35,102 nt of DNA from Planctomycetaceae bacterium (GTDB lineage Bacteria; Planctomycetota; Planctomycetia; Planctomycetales; Planctomycetaceae): positions 1-35,102 of the forward strand of contig JAJDEI010000058.1 in the NCBI GenBank assembly GCA_029259845.1, read 5' to 3'. Below the pieces are notes generated by a model, which saw only the letters and a list, made by a program, of their open reading frames with translations, was not told the DNA's origin and did no database searches. The translations under genes and the position numbers were made by a program. Positions 18,365 through 27,080 of this stretch are shown here, piece after piece (within the stretch, counting starts at the first letter, position 1; every line of letters starts with the position of its first letter).

Positions 18365-19495
18365 ATGAGATTCGGATCGGTTTCGGCAACGGTACTTCTG
18401 ATGGCAGCCTCCGTCGGGAATGCGGATTCCATGCTCCTGGTCTCGGCGTCGGGGGAGAACAAGGTGGTTCGCTTCGCCATCGACGAAGCGAACGGGCGGT
18501 TGACGCCGGCGGGGATCATCGAGGTTTCCGGAGCGCCCGGTCCGATGGCCATTTCTCCGGATGGGCGGACGTTGTATGTCTCGCTCCGTTCGACGCATCA
18601 TGTCGCCAGTTTTCGCATCGGGACGCCGTCCGGCAAACTGATGCCGCTGAACGAGGCGGACGTCGATGGGAGCACGACCTTTATTGCGACCGACCGAGCC
18701 GGCCGGTTTCTGCTCTCTGCGTACTACTCGGGCGGCAAGGTGCGCGTGGACCGGCTCGAAGGAGACGGCTCAATCGGCGAGCCGGTGCAGACGGTCGAAA
18801 CCGCCAAGCAGGCCCATTGCATCGTCGTGGACAGGTCTAACCGGTTCGTGTTTGTGCCGCACACCGGGGCCGAAGCAATCTTCCAGTTTCTCTTTGATGC
18901 CAAGTCCGGGAGGCTCACGCCCAATCCTGCCGGGCATGTGGACACGTCGGACCCCGAAGCTCGGCACGAGCCGCGCCACTTGTGGTTTCACCCCACGGCG
19001 AACTTTGCCTACGTGAGTATGGAGCGCGGCAGCGCCATCGGCGCGTACCGTTTCGACCCGGAGCGAGGCACGCTGTCGGTGATCACTTCGCGGACCGACG
19101 ACTCGCGGACCGACGACGGACGAACAGTGCCGGAGATGGTCAGCACGGTGCCGGAGGGATTTGCGGGCGACAACACGAACGCCGATATCGAGCTGACGCC
19201 GGACGGGCGGTTCGCCTACGTCTCCAACCGGGGACACGACAGCATCGCCGGCTTTCGCGTTGATGCTGAGACCGGCCGCGTGCAGCCGACGGACCCGCCC
19301 ACAACACCAACCGAGCAGACCCCGCGGTCGTTCAACATCCATCCGTCCGGCAAATGGATGTACGCCGCCGGCCAGAAATCGGGGAAGCTGGTGAGCTACC
19401 GCATCGGCGACGATGGCAGCCTCACGCCGCGGGAGACGCTGCCGGTGGGCCAAAGCCCGGCATGGGTGCAAGTGGTGCCGATTCCGGACGATTAA
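18365..19495 (+). CDS. exported lactonase-type seven-bladed propeller
   Basis: A 376-residue protein of the lactonase family (6-phosphogluconolactonase-like/YVTN propeller). A short signal peptide (about 1-20) is followed by repeated blades, each with a pattern like SPDGRTLYVS, DRAGRFLLSAYY, DRSNRFVFVPH, HPTANFAYVSME, TPDGRFAYVSNRG and HPSGKWMYAAGQ. A signal peptide argues against a role as the cytoplasmic pentose-phosphate lactonase; a periplasmic lactone or sugar function is likelier. A duplicated DDSRTDDGRT stretch (near 240) lies in a loop. Start ATG 18365 after AGGGGG. It follows ahcY by 50 bases on the same strand and could be read with it, though no functional link is evident. Confidence 0.86.
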   Translation: MRFGSVSATVLLMAASVGNADSMLLVSASGENKVVRFAIDEANGRLTPAGIIEVSGAPGPMAISPDGRTLYVSLRSTHHVASFRIGTPSGKLMPLNEADVDGSTTFIATDRAGRFLLSAYYSGGKVRVDRLEGDGSIGEPVQTVETAKQAHCIVVDRSNRFVFVPHTGAEAIFQFLFDAKSGRLTPNPAGHVDTSDPEARHEPRHLWFHPTANFAYVSMERGSAIGAYRFDPERGTLSVITSRTDDSRTDDGRTVPEMVSTVPEGFAGDNTNADIELTPDGRFAYVSNRGHDSIAGFRVDAETGRVQPTDPPTTPTEQTPRSFNIHPSGKWMYAAGQKSGKLVSYRIGDDGSLTPRETLPVGQSPAWVQVVPIPDD

Positions 19496-19550
19496 CGCCG
19501 CTCGGGCACAATTCAGACGGGTGCCTCGTTAAGCGCGGAACTTCGCGTTG

Positions 19551-19606
19551 GAGTTCAGCCTTCAGGCTGCGAAAACCAGCGAGAGCTTGGACTCCGGCTC
19601 GAACCG
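19551..19606 (+). repeat. dispersed 56-base repeat, copy 2
   Basis: This copy matches 5417-5472 at 43 of 56 ungapped positions. It lies in the gap between the convergent lactonase and TPR-protein genes. It includes a small internal hairpin (CAGCC/GGCTG). Confidence 0.55.
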
Positions 19607-19638
19607 ATCGGTTCAAGCCGGAAAACGGTTGCGAGGTC

Positions 19639-22248
19639 TCATCGGGGTCGGGGTACGATCATGGGTGCTCCTTCGACCGTCCGATTTTCAGTGCCGCCAG
19701 GCGAAGGCTGCTGAGAGAACTGCCGCGATGTGGTTCCGGTCCGGTGGTACGGTTCGGGGATCACAATCGTCGACGTGGCCCTCGCCGTCGGGGCCGATTC
19801 CTGAAACGTGGCGGCCGTGTCGGAACGGGGCCGAGCGTTCCCCTGAGACGGCATGGGCTCGGCACGGCTCTGCTCCGCCGGCTGCGAGGGAAGCAGCGTC
19901 CAAATGCTGTTGTTGGACTGAGGGTTGGCAGGCGTACCGGACGCATGGGACTTCGGGGCGGATATGTTCTGGGCCGGGGACTGTCGAGGCTGGCCGTAAG
20001 TTTCGTTGATGAGCCCGGTCAGTTGGCGGCTCTGCTGCTGCCGAGCGTCTTCGTAGGGCTGCAACATGTTGCCCGAACTCGGGACGGCGTCAGCTTCGAG
20101 TTGATGCTGTTGGAAGTGCCCGGACGAGGCGGCCCCGTATCGCAGCGGACGATTCATCGGTGCTGCGACCTGTGGGAGTTGCTGCCCCTGGTAACTCTGG
20201 GCGGGCGTCAGATCGGCGGCCTGCGGGTTGCTGAAAGCGGGGCTGAGGTCGGCTGGCGTCATCCCGCTGGGCAGGTTTCGCTGGGGCGACGGGTACTGGG
20301 CACCGTTCCACCGCGAATCGGTTCCCGGTGCGCTGCGTGGTGTCTGCTGGACATACGGGAACATTTGCCCCGGGCCGGCTCCGAGTCCCATGATGGCCGC
20401 TTGCCGGCGGGCCTGTTCATAGGGATCGCCGGGATCGGTCTTCGATGAGGGAATCAATGGCCAGTTCTGGCCCGGCACAGGAGGCGCGGAACCGGTTGCC
20501 GGCGGGAGTGTCTCTCCTCGACCGGTTGTTGAATCACGGGCAAGGTCGATCGCGGTCGCCGCGCCGGGATGATGCTGATGATGCGCGTGATCGACCGGCG
20601 GCTGGGCGACCGGCTGTTGCGCTGATGGATGATGAGCGAACGGTGCGGGTTGGCCGGCCCAGTCGTCGGCGGGCGGCGGCGTCGACACTGATGCCTGTTG
20701 GACGTCGGCGTGGTGGCCGGGTGCGTGCTGCGAATGATCGGCGAGCTCTTGATTGGGAACTTGCCCCCAGATGTCGGATGCTTGGCTGGCATTCGGCAGA
20801 TGCTGCGAATGATCAGCCCCATCGGTTGCGTACATGGTTTGCTCGCGGGAGTGCGGAGCAGCGGAGGCGAACTCCCGTGACGGGATCGACGGGTTCGGCG
20901 ATGCCTGCGGCGTGAATTGATCCCACGCAGCGGTTTGCGGGGCCGTTTGTTCCGAAGTTTGAGCTGTGACCGGTGGGCCGGATCGTTCGCGCGGCACCGC
21001 ATCAATGGGCGAAGACTGGGGCCGGGCGGATCCGTTGGATGCCCGGAATTGTTGCTGAGAGGACGATGGCCAAGGGGTCTGTGTGCCGTTGGCCGTCGGG
21101 GGCGATTGCCGGTACCGGTTCGAAGAGAGCGCTTGTGGTGGTTGCACCGGAGGGCCGATGGTAATGGGCCCGGTCGGCGGCCTTCGCCCTTGACGGTCGA
21201 TGTCCGCGATCGCCTGGCTCAGCATGTGGTCGGGAACCTGCCGCGGGCCTGCCGGGCGAACGGCGGGGGCGGTGTTCTGGAAAGGATTCACGCCGGCAAT
21301 CGGGGACGGGCGCGGCTGCCGTGCAACGGGGCGATTCTGAGCGAACGGCGGAATCGAACGCCCATTCGGTGTGAGACGTTCCTGCGACCGCTGGGACTGC
21401 TGAGCCTGCTCCGCCAATTGCTGTTGTCTGCGGCCCTGCTCCATCAGTTCGAGGAGTTCGCGGGTCGGTCCGTTGACCTGGCTCAGGTCGCGGGCCGACT
21501 CGCGGGATGCGTTGATCATCGAACCGGATGACGCCGAATTCTCCGCCAGTCCGGCAGGGATCACCCCGGCGGCGGAATTTGCCGGAACCTCCCGGCGAGG
21601 AGCGAGTGCGGCGACCTGTTGCATGATCTCCTGGACTTGCGCCTCGTCGCCGATCTGTCGAAACATGGCGAGGGCCTCTTCCTGGCGACCGGTCGTGCCA
21701 TACAGCATCCCCAGGTTGGCGACGGCGGTTTCGTAGTGCGGATCGATCCGTCGCGCCTGTAGCAAGTAGCGTTCACTCTCGGAGTACCGGCCCTGCAGCC
21801 AGTAGGAGTAGCCGAGATCGCTGAGCACGGCGACGTTGCGAGGATCGCTCTCCAAGGCGATTCGATAGTGCTGCTCGGCGCGTTGGTACTGGCCCAGCTT
21901 GTCGCAGACAACGGCCAACCGGTGATTGGCTTTGGTGTGTTGGGGCTGAGCGATCAGCGCTTGCTCGAAATGCCTTTGTGCCTGCTGCGTCTCGCCGTCT
22001 CGAAGCGCAGCCTCTCCTAAGCGGAGATGCTCATCGGCCGTACTTGCCAATGTGGAAGAGGAACGTGGCCCGGCGTTGGTGGGCGGAGGGAGCTGCGCTG
22101 CGCTGGGATTTGCGTCTTCAGACGACTCAGCAAACCGCGACAGAGCGTCCTCCTTGTCGTGACCGAACAGGCCCGACATGAGGTTGGTCGATTGGCAACC
22201 GCTGCAGACGGCCAAACCGACTGCCACAACGAGGAATGGGGTTTTCAT
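19639..22248 (-). CDS. TPR-repeat lipoprotein with a long Pro/Gln-rich tail (TadD-like position)
   Basis: An 869-residue exported protein. The N-terminus is a lipoprotein-type signal, with cysteines at 15 and 18 (the preferred lipid Cys is unclear, because CSGC is not a classical lipobox). Residues about 70-200 form four tetratricopeptide repeats, for example ADEHLRLGEAALRDGETQQA, then HRLAVVCDKLGQYQRAEQHY, DLGYSYWLQGRYSESERYL and NLGMLYGTTGRQEEALAMF. The remaining 650 residues are low-complexity, rich in Pro, Gln, Ser and Ala, with no fold that I recognise. TPR lipoproteins (TadD) are standard partners of CpaC-type secretins in Tad/Flp pilus loci, and this one stands third after a secretin and a Cys-rich lipoprotein. 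Start ATG 22248 is chosen at the signal peptide; the frame is open to 22530. Confidence 0.8.
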   Translation of the reverse strand: MKTPFLVVAVGLAVCSGCQSTNLMSGLFGHDKEDALSRFAESSEDANPSAAQLPPPTNAGPRSSSTLASTADEHLRLGEAALRDGETQQAQRHFEQALIAQPQHTKANHRLAVVCDKLGQYQRAEQHYRIALESDPRNVAVLSDLGYSYWLQGRYSESERYLLQARRIDPHYETAVANLGMLYGTTGRQEEALAMFRQIGDEAQVQEIMQQVAALAPRREVPANSAAGVIPAGLAENSASSGSMINASRESARDLSQVNGPTRELLELMEQGRRQQQLAEQAQQSQRSQERLTPNGRSIPPFAQNRPVARQPRPSPIAGVNPFQNTAPAVRPAGPRQVPDHMLSQAIADIDRQGRRPPTGPITIGPPVQPPQALSSNRYRQSPPTANGTQTPWPSSSQQQFRASNGSARPQSSPIDAVPRERSGPPVTAQTSEQTAPQTAAWDQFTPQASPNPSIPSREFASAAPHSREQTMYATDGADHSQHLPNASQASDIWGQVPNQELADHSQHAPGHHADVQQASVSTPPPADDWAGQPAPFAHHPSAQQPVAQPPVDHAHHQHHPGAATAIDLARDSTTGRGETLPPATGSAPPVPGQNWPLIPSSKTDPGDPYEQARRQAAIMGLGAGPGQMFPYVQQTPRSAPGTDSRWNGAQYPSPQRNLPSGMTPADLSPAFSNPQAADLTPAQSYQGQQLPQVAAPMNRPLRYGAASSGHFQQHQLEADAVPSSGNMLQPYEDARQQQSRQLTGLINETYGQPRQSPAQNISAPKSHASGTPANPQSNNSIWTLLPSQPAEQSRAEPMPSQGNARPRSDTAATFQESAPTARATSTIVIPEPYHRTGTTSRQFSQQPSPGGTENRTVEGAPMIVPRPR

Positions 22249-22572
22249 AGCGCAACCCAGCGAGCCGATACGGGACGGAATGTCCGCAACATGCGAGGTC
22301 AACCGTTGGGACGTGGAAGAAAGTGGGACGTGAAGGAAAGTCAGCTCAGACGTGCCTGCGGGAACCGGATTGCTCCGGGGATGAAGGGTCGCGGAGTCTA
22401 GAAACGCCCCGGTCATGTGTCGAGAGCAACTTGGGTTGGCTCCGAAACGATCGGGAGCCGACGGTTGCGATGAGAATGGAGCCTCCCGGATCTCGCTCAG
22501 GATGACCCTGTGCGACAGAACGGGCAACATAATGTGTTTTTGAGAAATGACATACAGCGAATTCTCCCCTTC
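22249..22572. other. intergenic gap upstream of the TPR gene
   Basis: About 320 bases between the Cys-rich lipoprotein gene and the TPR lipoprotein gene. Part lies within the open extension of the TPR frame, but shows no protein character. I see no terminator or clear promoter. The gap makes a separate promoter for the TPR gene plausible. Confidence 0.4.
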
Positions 22573-23466
22573 TCAGAATCCGCCGCCCCCGAGTCCCCCT
22601 CCCCCGAGTCCCCCGCCCCCAAATCCGCCGCCTCCAAATCCGCCACCCCCAAATCCGCCACCCCCGAAACCGTTTCCGAAACCATTGTTCGAACCGGCCC
22701 CTTGCAGCAGATAGCGGTAGTACGTCGGTTCAGCTTCGATGGCGTTGTACCCCCGTCCGTAACTGGGTGAGACGACCGTGCGGCAATCGGCATCGGGAAC
22801 CCCGAATTCGGTGAGAATCTGGGCGACTAAATTGCGACGCAGCAGGTCCAGTTCCGGATCACTGTTGTTTCGGCCGCGTTCGATCAACACGGGGAAGGGA
22901 GCGGACTTCATCCGGACGGCGACTTCCAGGATCTTGTCCCGTCCGTCGGGGGTGAGCTGGGCCGTCTGACCGACGAAGTCGTGCCGATGGAAAATGAAAT
23001 CGGCCGCTTCGCCGTTGGTTTCCATGACCTGATAGTGGGCTCGCACGGTGCTGCCGAGCGGCAGAGTCTCCGGAATTGCGTTCGACCGATGCCCGCAGAA
23101 CAGACCGAGAAGCCGCCCCCGAATGCCGCCGCACCTCCCGTGTCGGCAGCGGGACCGGTCCCCACCACAGGCCTTGCAATCGCCCCCGTCCACACCGCAG
23201 CCGTTGCCGCAGTCATGGCAGCCGCCGCTGCTGCAGGAATCGCAGGCGTGACCGTCTGCGGCGCAGCAAGTGTTGCCTTCAGACACGTCGCAAGCGGTCC
23301 CGGCGAAGCCATCACAGGTGGCATCCGACGCGGTGTCACAGTACGCGTCACAGGAGTCGGCACCATGCCCAAGCAGGCCGGTATGACCCAAACTGGCGCA
23401 CCCCACAGCGGAGACCGCGGCGAATGCGAGGAGACCTGCCTGAAAGAATCGTCGTCTGCCGGACAT
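22573..23466 (-). CDS. Cys-rich lipoprotein with OmpA/CpaD-like region and Gly-repeat tail
   Basis: A 297-residue exported protein in four parts. Residues 1-23 form a lipoprotein signal ending SAVGC23. Residues about 38-125 contain 16 cysteines, many in pairs (TCDG, TCCA, CDSC, CHDCGNGC, CKAC). Residues about 130-260 resemble the OmpA-like or CpaD module: LTPDGRDKILEVAVRMKSA, then LDLLRRNLVAQILTEFGV. The tail is GGGGF/GGGGL repeats, encoded by 15-base tandem units. It lies 200 bases after the secretin gene on the same strand. Tad loci carry a CpaD protein at this place, so it may be the equivalent; this is inference. The Cys-rich segment is unexplained and could be disulfide-linked or bind metal. 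Start: ATG 23466, with GGGGGG upstream. The open frame reaches 23538. Confidence 0.7.
   Translation of the reverse strand: MSGRRRFFQAGLLAFAAVSAVGCASLGHTGLLGHGADSCDAYCDTASDATCDGFAGTACDVSEGNTCCAADGHACDSCSSGGCHDCGNGCGVDGGDCKACGGDRSRCRHGRCGGIRGRLLGLFCGHRSNAIPETLPLGSTVRAHYQVMETNGEAADFIFHRHDFVGQTAQLTPDGRDKILEVAVRMKSAPFPVLIERGRNNSDPELDLLRRNLVAQILTEFGVPDADCRTVVSPSYGRGYNAIEAEPTYYRYLLQGAGSNNGFGNGFGGGGFGGGGFGGGGFGGGGLGGGGLGGGGF
22583..22680. repeat. 15-base tandem repeats coding a Gly-rich tail
   Basis: About six imperfect units of 15 bases (plus-strand form CCACCCCCAAATCCG and variants), read on the minus strand as FGGGG or LGGGG. They form the 3' end of the Cys-rich lipoprotein gene. Slippage here could vary the tail length. 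Confidence 0.8.
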
Positions 23467-23667
23467 GGGATGCCCCCCATCAATCTGTCGAGCCAGCCTG
23501 AACGGGCAGGCCGCGTGAATCGTGATCGTGATCGTCATTCGCCGAATCTTCGGTATCGGCGGTTCCTGCGTACGGTCGGATGGGTCACCCGGCCGCCAGA
23601 ATCGCTCTTGTTCGGGACAGCGTCGCCGAGAGTTTTCGCGACGTGCCGCGCCGGAGGTGTCGCTGGA

Positions 23668-25725
23668 TTATCTCCGTCGGCCGTAATGGACTCTCCGTCC
23701 GGAGTTGTTCTGAGACTGCTCGCCGCTGACCTGCTGAATGACGCCGCGTCGTTGGATGAACTGCCCCGTCGCCGGCGGTGCGTCAGGCACGGGGGGAACG
23801 GACGGCGCGGCTTGCTGTCCGCCTTGGCTCGGCTGCTGCGGTGGAAGGCTCTGTGGAACGGGTTGGCCATAAGGAGCATCGGTCGGCACATGCGGGGCGT
23901 CGACGTCCTGTCCGATCACTCCTGTTTGCGGATAGCCGCCGGAGCGATAGTCCGGGTTGTGGTAGCCGTGGCCGGCGTTCTCGCCGTAACCGTTGCCGTT
24001 GCCGTAGGGCAGCAGGCGGTAATGGCCGAGGTCCGGGTTGCCTTCCGTCCGGTTGAATTTGTAGAGGTCGAAGTCATCCGGATGCGTCACGTAAAAGCCG
24101 GGCAGCGGTGGGACCTCTTCCGGGTCCATCGGCCGCACGATTTCCGGCGTGACGACGATCAACATCTCTGTCTCGTCCTCAGTCGCCTGTTTGGTGTTGA
24201 AGATGTGGGTGCCGAGGATGGGAATTTCTCCCAGGAGCGGGATACGGGTAACTTCCGATTGTTGCCGTCGGGAAAACAGCCCGCCCAGTACGATCGTTTG
24301 TCCTTCGCGCAATTCGACAACCGTTTGCACGCGGCGGACATCGACCCCCGGCACGCCTCCGACTGAGTTGGCATTGTTGATGGCAGAGAGTTCGGGAATG
24401 ATCTGCAGCCGCAACAGGTCGTCATCGACAACGGTCGGGGTCGCAATGATCGATGTCCCGAATCCCCGGAACGTCGTCGTGCCGACGAGCACGCCATTGT
24501 TGCCGACCGTGTTGGGCACGGCGAACTCACCCCCGGACAGAAAACTGGCCGAGTTGCCGCTCATGGTGACGACGACCGAGTCTTCCAGGATTTTTGCGCT
24601 ACCGTTCGAGGCGAGCGCGTCGAGCAGGACGGAGATCTCCCCGTTGTCAAACAAGCCGGTCAAGACTGGCGCCGTGGTGGCGAATGTTTGGCCGATGACG
24701 TGCCGGGCGTCGTTGAAAATCACATTCCAGTCAATTCCCCAGCGGCGGAGTTGCGAACGGTTGAGTTCGGCGATCCGCACCCGCAGCATGATCTGAAACT
24801 CGCCGGGCACTTGCAGTTCGTTGACGATCAATGAAGACAGCAGATCGCCACCAACAACGCCGCCATAGCCTCCGCCGGACCCGTACCCCGCTCCTCCGTA
24901 ACCGGCACCGGCTCCCCCGTAGCCGCCGGCAGCTCCGGCAGCCAGGTTTCCGTTGCCGGCGTACCCGGCGAACAGGTCGCCTTCCTGGGTGAGCACTTCG
25001 CCGCGGACGATCTGCATGATGCGGGCCGCCTCTTCGGCGTCCTTCGCCTGTCCGCGGACGATGATCTTCCGCGACATGGGGATCAGATAAACCTTGCTGT
25101 TGGGATACAGCAGAGCGAGCTTGCGTTCGATCTTGCCATAATCGAGACGGCGTTGGTCCTCCAACGACGGATCGCGAATCACGTTGGCGACGTACATCAG
25201 CGGATCGGGGCTGCCCTCGAACCAAAAGGTGAGGTCCGTCGTGCCGATCTCAGAACCGATCAGCGAGAATTCGTTCTCGCTGAACTGAATGACTTCGAGC
25301 ACGTCCGGATCGGCGATGTGGATGCGGCGAATGCGTCCGCTGGTGTTGATCAGTTGGCTGCGGTGCTGGACGATCTCCAGTTCCTGCGCACCCCGGGGCA
25401 CAAGGTGGATGCGGTTGCCGGGCGGTGGCACGGCCAGGGCGTGTTCGTGCTGGACGGTGCGAACGGTCTGGTATTGTGCGGGCCGGGCTTGTTCGGGTGC
25501 GGCGATGGCGGAGACCCTCACCACGCGGCGGGGACTGGCCGGCCCTTCAAAATGGCTGGTCACGACGGGAGACTGGGCATTCGACACCGCACCGGAGAAA
25601 CCGGCTAACACCATCAGGCAGCAACCGGCGAGGCTCTGCCAGCGACGCGAGATCGCCGTCGCGGGCGCCTTCCGCCACGACCCCTGCCGGGGCCGGCGCC
25701 AATTCCTCCAAGACGAGCTCGACAT
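23668..25725 (-). CDS. CpaC/RcpA-type secretin (type II/III secretion, pilus)
   Basis: A 685-residue outer-membrane secretin subunit. A signal-like hydrophobic stretch is at about 30-50 (SLAGCCLMVLAGFSGAVSNAQ). The N-terminal pilus domain follows at about 108-175 (INTSGRIRRIHIADPDVLEV), then a BON-like segment (YPNSKVYLIPMSRKIIVRGQAKDAEEA). A glycine/tyrosine-rich insert (around 255-300) precedes the secretin core: ALASNGSAKILEDSVVVT, VELREGQTIVLGGLFS and the signature IPLLGEIPILGTHIF, ending IVVTPEIVRPM. The C-terminal 130 residues are Pro/Gln-rich and unusual. It should form a ring pore for a Tad/Flp-type pilus or type II export. The lipoprotein genes downstream fit that role, but no ATPase or inner-membrane component is in the window. 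Start ATG 25725 after GGGAG. Confidence 0.9.
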   Translation of the reverse strand: MSSSSWRNWRRPRQGSWRKAPATAISRRWQSLAGCCLMVLAGFSGAVSNAQSPVVTSHFEGPASPRRVVRVSAIAAPEQARPAQYQTVRTVQHEHALAVPPPGNRIHLVPRGAQELEIVQHRSQLINTSGRIRRIHIADPDVLEVIQFSENEFSLIGSEIGTTDLTFWFEGSPDPLMYVANVIRDPSLEDQRRLDYGKIERKLALLYPNSKVYLIPMSRKIIVRGQAKDAEEAARIMQIVRGEVLTQEGDLFAGYAGNGNLAAGAAGGYGGAGAGYGGAGYGSGGGYGGVVGGDLLSSLIVNELQVPGEFQIMLRVRIAELNRSQLRRWGIDWNVIFNDARHVIGQTFATTAPVLTGLFDNGEISVLLDALASNGSAKILEDSVVVTMSGNSASFLSGGEFAVPNTVGNNGVLVGTTTFRGFGTSIIATPTVVDDDLLRLQIIPELSAINNANSVGGVPGVDVRRVQTVVELREGQTIVLGGLFSRRQQSEVTRIPLLGEIPILGTHIFNTKQATEDETEMLIVVTPEIVRPMDPEEVPPLPGFYVTHPDDFDLYKFNRTEGNPDLGHYRLLPYGNGNGYGENAGHGYHNPDYRSGGYPQTGVIGQDVDAPHVPTDAPYGQPVPQSLPPQQPSQGGQQAAPSVPPVPDAPPATGQFIQRRGVIQQVSGEQSQNNSGRRVHYGRRR

Positions 25726-25990
25726 CCGGTGGTGCTCCCGTCATCCCTGATAGACATGCCGTTGCTTGGCCCGGGCCGATCGCGATTGACCCACGTCGGC
25801 CGCAGTGCGGCAGTCTTTCCCCCTCATGCTCACCGCTGATCCGTCAGCGGGAATTGCAAACCGGATTGGCCGGGAATGCACCCGGAAATCCATAGTCCTC
25901 TGCTGTATCGGCGGGGGGTGGAAGCCGAGTTGAAACCAATTGTGACGATTGCGCGAATGTTTCCCGTAAATCCGTCTGTAACGGTTACAG

Positions 25991-26151
25991 CCCAGGGCCC
26001 TTCAAAGAGTGAAGCTGGGGAACCTCGTAACCCGCTGCGTAAGCGAGGGACGAATCGCTAACTCACGTTCGCTTCCTCGCTTACACTTCGGGTTACCATT
26101 GAGCTTGTCTCGGCCGGTCTTCTCCAAAGTGAAACTTTGAATGGCCCTGGG
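25991..26151. repeat. 161-base nested inverted-repeat element
   Basis: The outer arms (25991-26007 and 26135-26151) pair over 17 bases with one mismatch. The inner arms (26027-26050 and 26074-26096) pair over roughly 23 bases with four mismatches and start GTAACCCG / end CGGGTTAC. Nothing in it looks coding. It resembles a small non-autonomous repeat of the kind spread through planctomycete genomes. It lies in the 25726-26254 gap, which otherwise holds the secretin gene's presumed promoter. Confidence 0.7.
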
Positions 26152-26254
26152 TAACAGCCCCCCAGCCGCCGGGGCGCAACTTCCGCCGAACCACCACATC
26201 GGCAATTTCGCCGCGCCCGTTTGGAAGCGCACCGGGCGTCGGCGCGCCCGCCGC

Positions 26255-26764
26255 TCACCAGTGAATCGTATGATTCACACTCACCGGGCCGCCATACGTC
26301 CAAGGACTACGATAGCTGTAGTACGGATAGCGCAGATGAATCCCGCCCCCGGTTGCTCCCCCCCAATTCCCGGCTCCCCGGATGACGGGACCGGTCGCCA
26401 GCGCGGGGGGGACGAGCGTGTGTGCCGGTGCCGGATAACCGTCCGAGATCTCCTCGTAGGAGTAGTCCGGCGGTGCGCTCGGCCCGGGATCGTACGTCGC
26501 TGGATCCGACAGCTCCGCCGTCGGATCCCCGCTTGCAGGCGTCTCAGCGGCCGTTGCCTCAGCGGCGGGCGTCGGCGTGGCGGGCGTCGGCGTGACCTCG
26601 GATTCCTCCGGGAGCACAAGGCCGAAACTGGAGACAGCCGCCGCTGGTGCGCGCATCAACGAAGGCAGCGGACCGATCACAACCGCGTCATCGGCAAAAA
26701 CAGCCGGCACGTTTCCCAGGATCAAGCCGGCGACAGGCAGTGTCAGGGCGATCAACGAACGCAT
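26255..26764 (-). CDS. secreted Pro/Ala-rich protein of unknown function
   Basis: A 169-residue exported protein. Residues 1-24 form a signal peptide (MRSLIALTLPVAGLILG, cut after FA). The middle (about 55-90) is rich in Pro, Thr, Ala and Glu (TPTPATPTPAAEATAAETPA). The C-terminus is Gly/Tyr-rich (GNWGGATGGGIHLRYPYYSY). I recognise no family. ATG 26764 has AAGGAG upstream, so expression is credible. It is divergent from another secreted unknown at 27081, and oriented like the secretin cluster. A surface or cell-envelope role is a guess. Confidence 0.75.
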   Translation of the reverse strand: MRSLIALTLPVAGLILGNVPAVFADDAVVIGPLPSLMRAPAAAVSSFGLVLPEESEVTPTPATPTPAAEATAAETPASGDPTAELSDPATYDPGPSAPPDYSYEEISDGYPAPAHTLVPPALATGPVIRGAGNWGGATGGGIHLRYPYYSYRSPWTYGGPVSVNHTIHW

Positions 26765-27080
26765 GCTTCGGACTCCTTAAACGTGTCGAAACCGAGGGGC
26801 GGATGCCGGCGGAAATTGCAACGCGTCTCAGCCGGACCATCGGGTCGCGTGTCGATGGCGTCGCCGATGATACCCTGACGACAGCCGCTGCAAGGGGCCG
26901 CGCTGAGAATTCGGGCGAGCCGGGAGAACTTTGAGCCGGCTGTGCGGAATTTGACGTTTGATTCGTCACGAACGCCTTGAGTGTCCTCCTCCGCTGGCCG
27001 ATGAGAAAGCGGAAGGGCAGTGCGTGCTTGCGCCGCGAGGGGCGGGACCGGCTCCATCACACGAGTCCGTAGAGGGGCGA
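26765..27080. other. divergent intergenic region
   Basis: These 316 bases separate two divergently read secreted proteins and must contain both promoters. I see no clear operator, hairpin or gene here. Confidence 0.4.

Noticed and set aside
19540-19640. Terminator shared by the convergent lactonase and TPR genes
   Set aside because: No stem with a T run is visible on either strand in the gap; only the dispersed repeat with a small hairpin is present.
22583-22680. CRISPR-like array at the tandem repeats
   Set aside because: The units are contiguous 15-base coding repeats with no spacers, translating to a Gly-rich tail.
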